DNA of 64,000 nucleotides from assembly GCF_029767755.1 (NCBI RefSeq), contig NZ_JARUQS010000001.1, positions 496,001 to 560,000 on the forward strand. The letters are read 5' to 3'. The stretch comes from Thiomicrorhabdus sp. zzn3. Its GTDB lineage: Bacteria; Pseudomonadota; Gammaproteobacteria; Thiomicrospirales; Thiomicrospiraceae. This document shows positions 61,604 through 64,000 of this stretch, one piece after another (position 1 is the first letter of the stretch; the number at the start of each line of letters is the position of its first letter). The translations under genes were made by a program, and so were the position numbers. The notes under the pieces are model-generated. The model worked only from the letters and a program-made list of their open reading frames with translations. It did no database searches and was not told where the DNA came from.

Positions 61604-64000
61604 TTAACCGGTGTTACGCATCCCTGCGGCAATCGCATTGATGCTGTTAAGCAGCGGCGTCAGCCAAACATTGCGTTCTTCTTCACTTAAAGATTCGTCT
61701 TTATAGCGACGCAGCACGGCAACTTGGATGTTGTTCAACGGTTCCAGGTATGGCGTACGGCGGCTCAAAGAACGAGCTAAGCCGGGTGTTTCCGCCATCA
61801 GGTACTCATTTCCGGTGATCTCCAGAATATGCTTGACGCCACGAGTATGTTCTTCAGCGATCATGTTATAGATCTTCTGAGCGACTTCCTGATCGTGCCC
61901 TAATTTGGTGTATTCGGCACCGATTTTCAGGTCGGTTTTGAACAGCGCCATTTGGATGTTGCTGAGCAGACCATTGAAGAACGGCCAGTTTTTATACATC
62001 TCTTTGAGCATGGTATCGTCACCGTGCTCCTTAATCCAGCTATCCAAAGCATAACCGGTTCCTTGCCAAGCCGGGAAGGTTAAGCGTGCTTGCGCCCAGC
62101 CGAAAATCCATGGAATGGCACGGATTGACGATTTGGACAGGTTGCCTTTCTTACGGTGAGAAGGGCGCGAGCCGATATTCAGTAAACCGATTTCCGTTAC
62201 CGGGGTAGCCTGGTAGAAGAACTCGAAGAAACCTTCGGTATGGTCGGTCAGCTCACGGAAGCACTGCTCTCCCTGCTCAGCCAGTTTCTGCATGGTTCGC
62301 AGGTATTCTGGGTTATCCGCCTTAGGTGGTTTGATCAGGCCGGTACTGGCTTTCATCAACCCGGTCACACCCAATGAAAGTTCATACATGGCGGTTTCGG
62401 TGTTGCTGTACTTGTATGACAGTACTTCACCCTGTTCAGTGAATTTGATGGCTCCGCGAACCGTTCCGGTTGGCTGAGACAGGATCGCATGATGGGTTGG
62501 TCCGCCTCCACGGCCCACTGTACCACCGCGACCATGGAATAGACGGCAATCGATGCCATACTGGTCTGCCAGCTCCATAATGGATTGCTGAGCTTGATAC
62601 AGGCTCCATGCTGAGGATAAGTTACCGCCGTCCTTAGCGGAATCGGAGTATCCCAGCATGATTTCTTGCTGATTACCGGATGATTCCAGCATCACGCGAT
62701 AGGTGTCGTTTTCCAGCAATGCTTGAGTCACCGGAACAATGTGTTTCAAGTCCTCAATGGTTTCAAACAGAGGGCTGATGCGGATATCGCAATAAGGTTT
62801 TCCGGCATTGTAACCAGCCAAACCGGCTTGGTGCGCGAGGAACAGCACCTCCATGACATGGCTGGCTTCATGCGTCATGGAGATGACATAATTGTTAAAG
62901 GCCTTAGGGCTGATTTCCTTGCGCATTTTGCGAATAACATTAAAGACTTCCAGCACCTCTTTGGTCATGTCTTTAAGGTCAAGGTGCTGAGTGTCGATGA
63001 TGGTCGCTGAACCGACATGCTGTGCCAGGAGTTCGAGTTTTTCCGACTCTGAAAGCGCGTTATAGTCAATATTCAAATGTGACAGCAGGTCGGCAACGGC
63101 TTCGCTGTGCACGGTCGATTCTTGGCGAATGTCCAGACGCATCAGATAGAAACCGAAGGTCTGCACCAAGCGGATCAAATCTTGTAGATCGGCGTTAGCC
63201 ACGTTTTCATCACCGTGTTCACACAAGGATTTATGAATCAATTGCAGGTCGCTCAGCAATTCGTCTTCCGAGTTGTAAGCAAACGGTGATTTCTTGATTG
63301 GACTGCCGTTCAGTTTGGCTTCTACGTAATTCAGGTTTTGTTGTAGGCGTCCGCGAATCAGGTAAAGGAAACGACGGTAAGGTTCATCACGGAAACGTTC
63401 CGGGCGTTTTTTAAAGACCATTTCCATCAGGTCAGCGTCCACAATGGTGGCCTTGTTGATCAGGTCCTGATTGATGTCGCTGATAAAACGAGAGTGAGTC
63501 AATTTATGACTTAAATCGAAGACGCGGTTTTGATATTCATAAAGTACCGAACGCGTTTGCAGCAGAAGCGCTTTAACCGTCGTGTCATGGGTGACGAACG
63601 GGTTACCATCACGGTCACCTCCGATCCAGGAACCAAATGTCAGGAAATTCGGCGTCTCGATTTTGTCGTCCGGATAGAAGCGGCCAAGCGCACGTTCCAT
63701 GTAGCGGTAGACTTGCGGAACCGCACTGAACAGCGACTGGCGGAAGTAGTAGATCCCGTTACGGATTTCGTCTTCCACGGTTGGTTTCATGCGACGCACT
63801 TCGTCGGTTTTCCACAGGACTTGAATTTGGTACTGCAGCTTTTTGATGACTTCTTCTTGTGCGTAAGGGTTGTTATAGGCTTCCGCCTCATTCAGTTCGC
63901 CCAGGGTCAGGAATATTTTGCGCAGGTTTTCCATCACGGCACGACGTTTCGATTCCGTCGGATGCGCGGTAAACACCGGGATGTAGTTCAGCTTGTTAAG
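61604..64000 (-). CDS. ppc: Phosphoenolpyruvate carboxylase (C-terminal part; gene runs off the window)
   Basis: The frame continues through the right edge, so about 799 residues are visible and the N-terminal ~130 are missing. The start-like Met near 63976 is really internal (LNKLNYIPVFTAHPTES). Active-site motifs VFTAHPTES, GGDRDGNP, LFHGRGGTVGRGGGPTH and the C-terminus AGMRNTG are intact. It adds bicarbonate to PEP to give oxaloacetate, an anaplerotic route important to chemolithoautotrophs. A terminator follows. Confidence 0.97.
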   Translation of the reverse strand, partial: LNKLNYIPVFTAHPTESKRRAVMENLRKIFLTLGELNEAEAYNNPYAQEEVIKKLQYQIQVLWKTDEVRRMKPTVEDEIRNGIYYFRQSLFSAVPQVYRYMERALGRFYPDDKIETPNFLTFGSWIGGDRDGNPFVTHDTTVKALLLQTRSVLYEYQNRVFDLSHKLTHSRFISDINQDLINKATIVDADLMEMVFKKRPERFRDEPYRRFLYLIRGRLQQNLNYVEAKLNGSPIKKSPFAYNSEDELLSDLQLIHKSLCEHGDENVANADLQDLIRLVQTFGFYLMRLDIRQESTVHSEAVADLLSHLNIDYNALSESEKLELLAQHVGSATIIDTQHLDLKDMTKEVLEVFNVIRKMRKEISPKAFNNYVISMTHEASHVMEVLFLAHQAGLAGYNAGKPYCDIRISPLFETIEDLKHIVPVTQALLENDTYRVMLESSGNQQEIMLGYSDSAKDGGNLSSAWSLYQAQQSIMELADQYGIDCRLFHGRGGTVGRGGGPTHHAILSQPTGTVRGAIKFTEQGEVLSYKYSNTETAMYELSLGVTGLMKASTGLIKPPKADNPEYLRTMQKLAEQGEQCFRELTDHTEGFFEFFYQATPVTEIGLLNIGSRPSHRKKGNLSKSSIRAIPWIFGWAQARLTFPAWQGTGYALDSWIKEHGDDTMLKEMYKNWPFFNGLLSNIQMALFKTDLKIGAEYTKLGHDQEVAQKIYNMIAEEHTRGVKHILEITGNEYLMAETPGLARSLSRRTPYLEPLNNIQVAVLRRYKDESLSEEERNVWLTPLLNSINAIAAGMRNTG

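Overview
The window looks like a chromosomal segment of a free-living, motile gammaproteobacterium of roughly average GC. The block recA-recX-alaS-(lysC)-csrA-tRNA-Ser-tRNA-Arg is a gammaproteobacterial arrangement. PEP carboxylase, a SoxXA-binding-like lipoprotein and the DUF6502/DUF5666/DUF3012 trio suggest a sulfur oxidiser of the Thiomicrospira / Hydrogenovibrio / Thiomicrorhabdus kind; that placement is inference. No phage, IS, integrase or CRISPR array was seen.

Layout. 1-4.6 kb: end of a membrane protein gene, a small lipoprotein, guaB-guaA and tadA. 4.7-8.1 kb: chemotaxis genes cheD-cheA-cheZ-like. 8.2-13.1 kb: a DUF302-like exported protein, htpG and a YbiT-type ABC-F gene. 13.1-25.5 kb: an accessory island. 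It holds six tandem copies of a 44-codon gene for a secreted micropeptide (minus strand), a divergent leader micro-ORF with a two-component system, a heavy-metal RND efflux operon with DUF3240, a candidate small RNA, and a DUF6502-DUF5666-DUF3012 cluster. 25.7-37.2 kb: a large surface lipoprotein, a nitrilase-family amidase, a P2-type cation ATPase, DUF1415, DUF5718, cytochrome b561 and mutS. 37.4-48.1 kb: cinA, recA-recX-alaS-lysC, a 1000-residue beta-propeller lipoprotein, csrA and two tRNAs. 48.2-55.4 kb: a PhnN-like kinase, an amidohydrolase, a DUF4382 lipoprotein, trpS, an ICMT-like methyltransferase and a TetR-controlled cluster with a degenerate metallo-beta-lactamase-fold protein. 55.7-64 kb: pcnB-folK-panB-panC, motAB, panD and the truncated ppc.

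The most interesting part is the metal-efflux island. The peptide array is read from a minus-strand promoter (TTGACA, 17 nt, TAAACT) at 14328-14356. A near copy of that promoter, including its spacer, lies at 23376-23404 at the other end of the RND operon, where it faces a good terminator about 155 nt away and so predicts a small RNA. The six peptides have the same mature sequence (24 residues, starting His-His-Met); nearly all differences between copies are silent or lie in the signal peptide of one copy. My working hypothesis is a periplasmic metal-handling or signalling peptide expressed in high dose together with the efflux system.

A second window-wide signal is the palindrome GAACAGGCCTGTTC. 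Its core octamer CAGGCCTG was found 20 times by eye where about one is expected by chance. It lies in terminators, in spacers and inside coding regions, so it behaves like a highly iterated palindrome.
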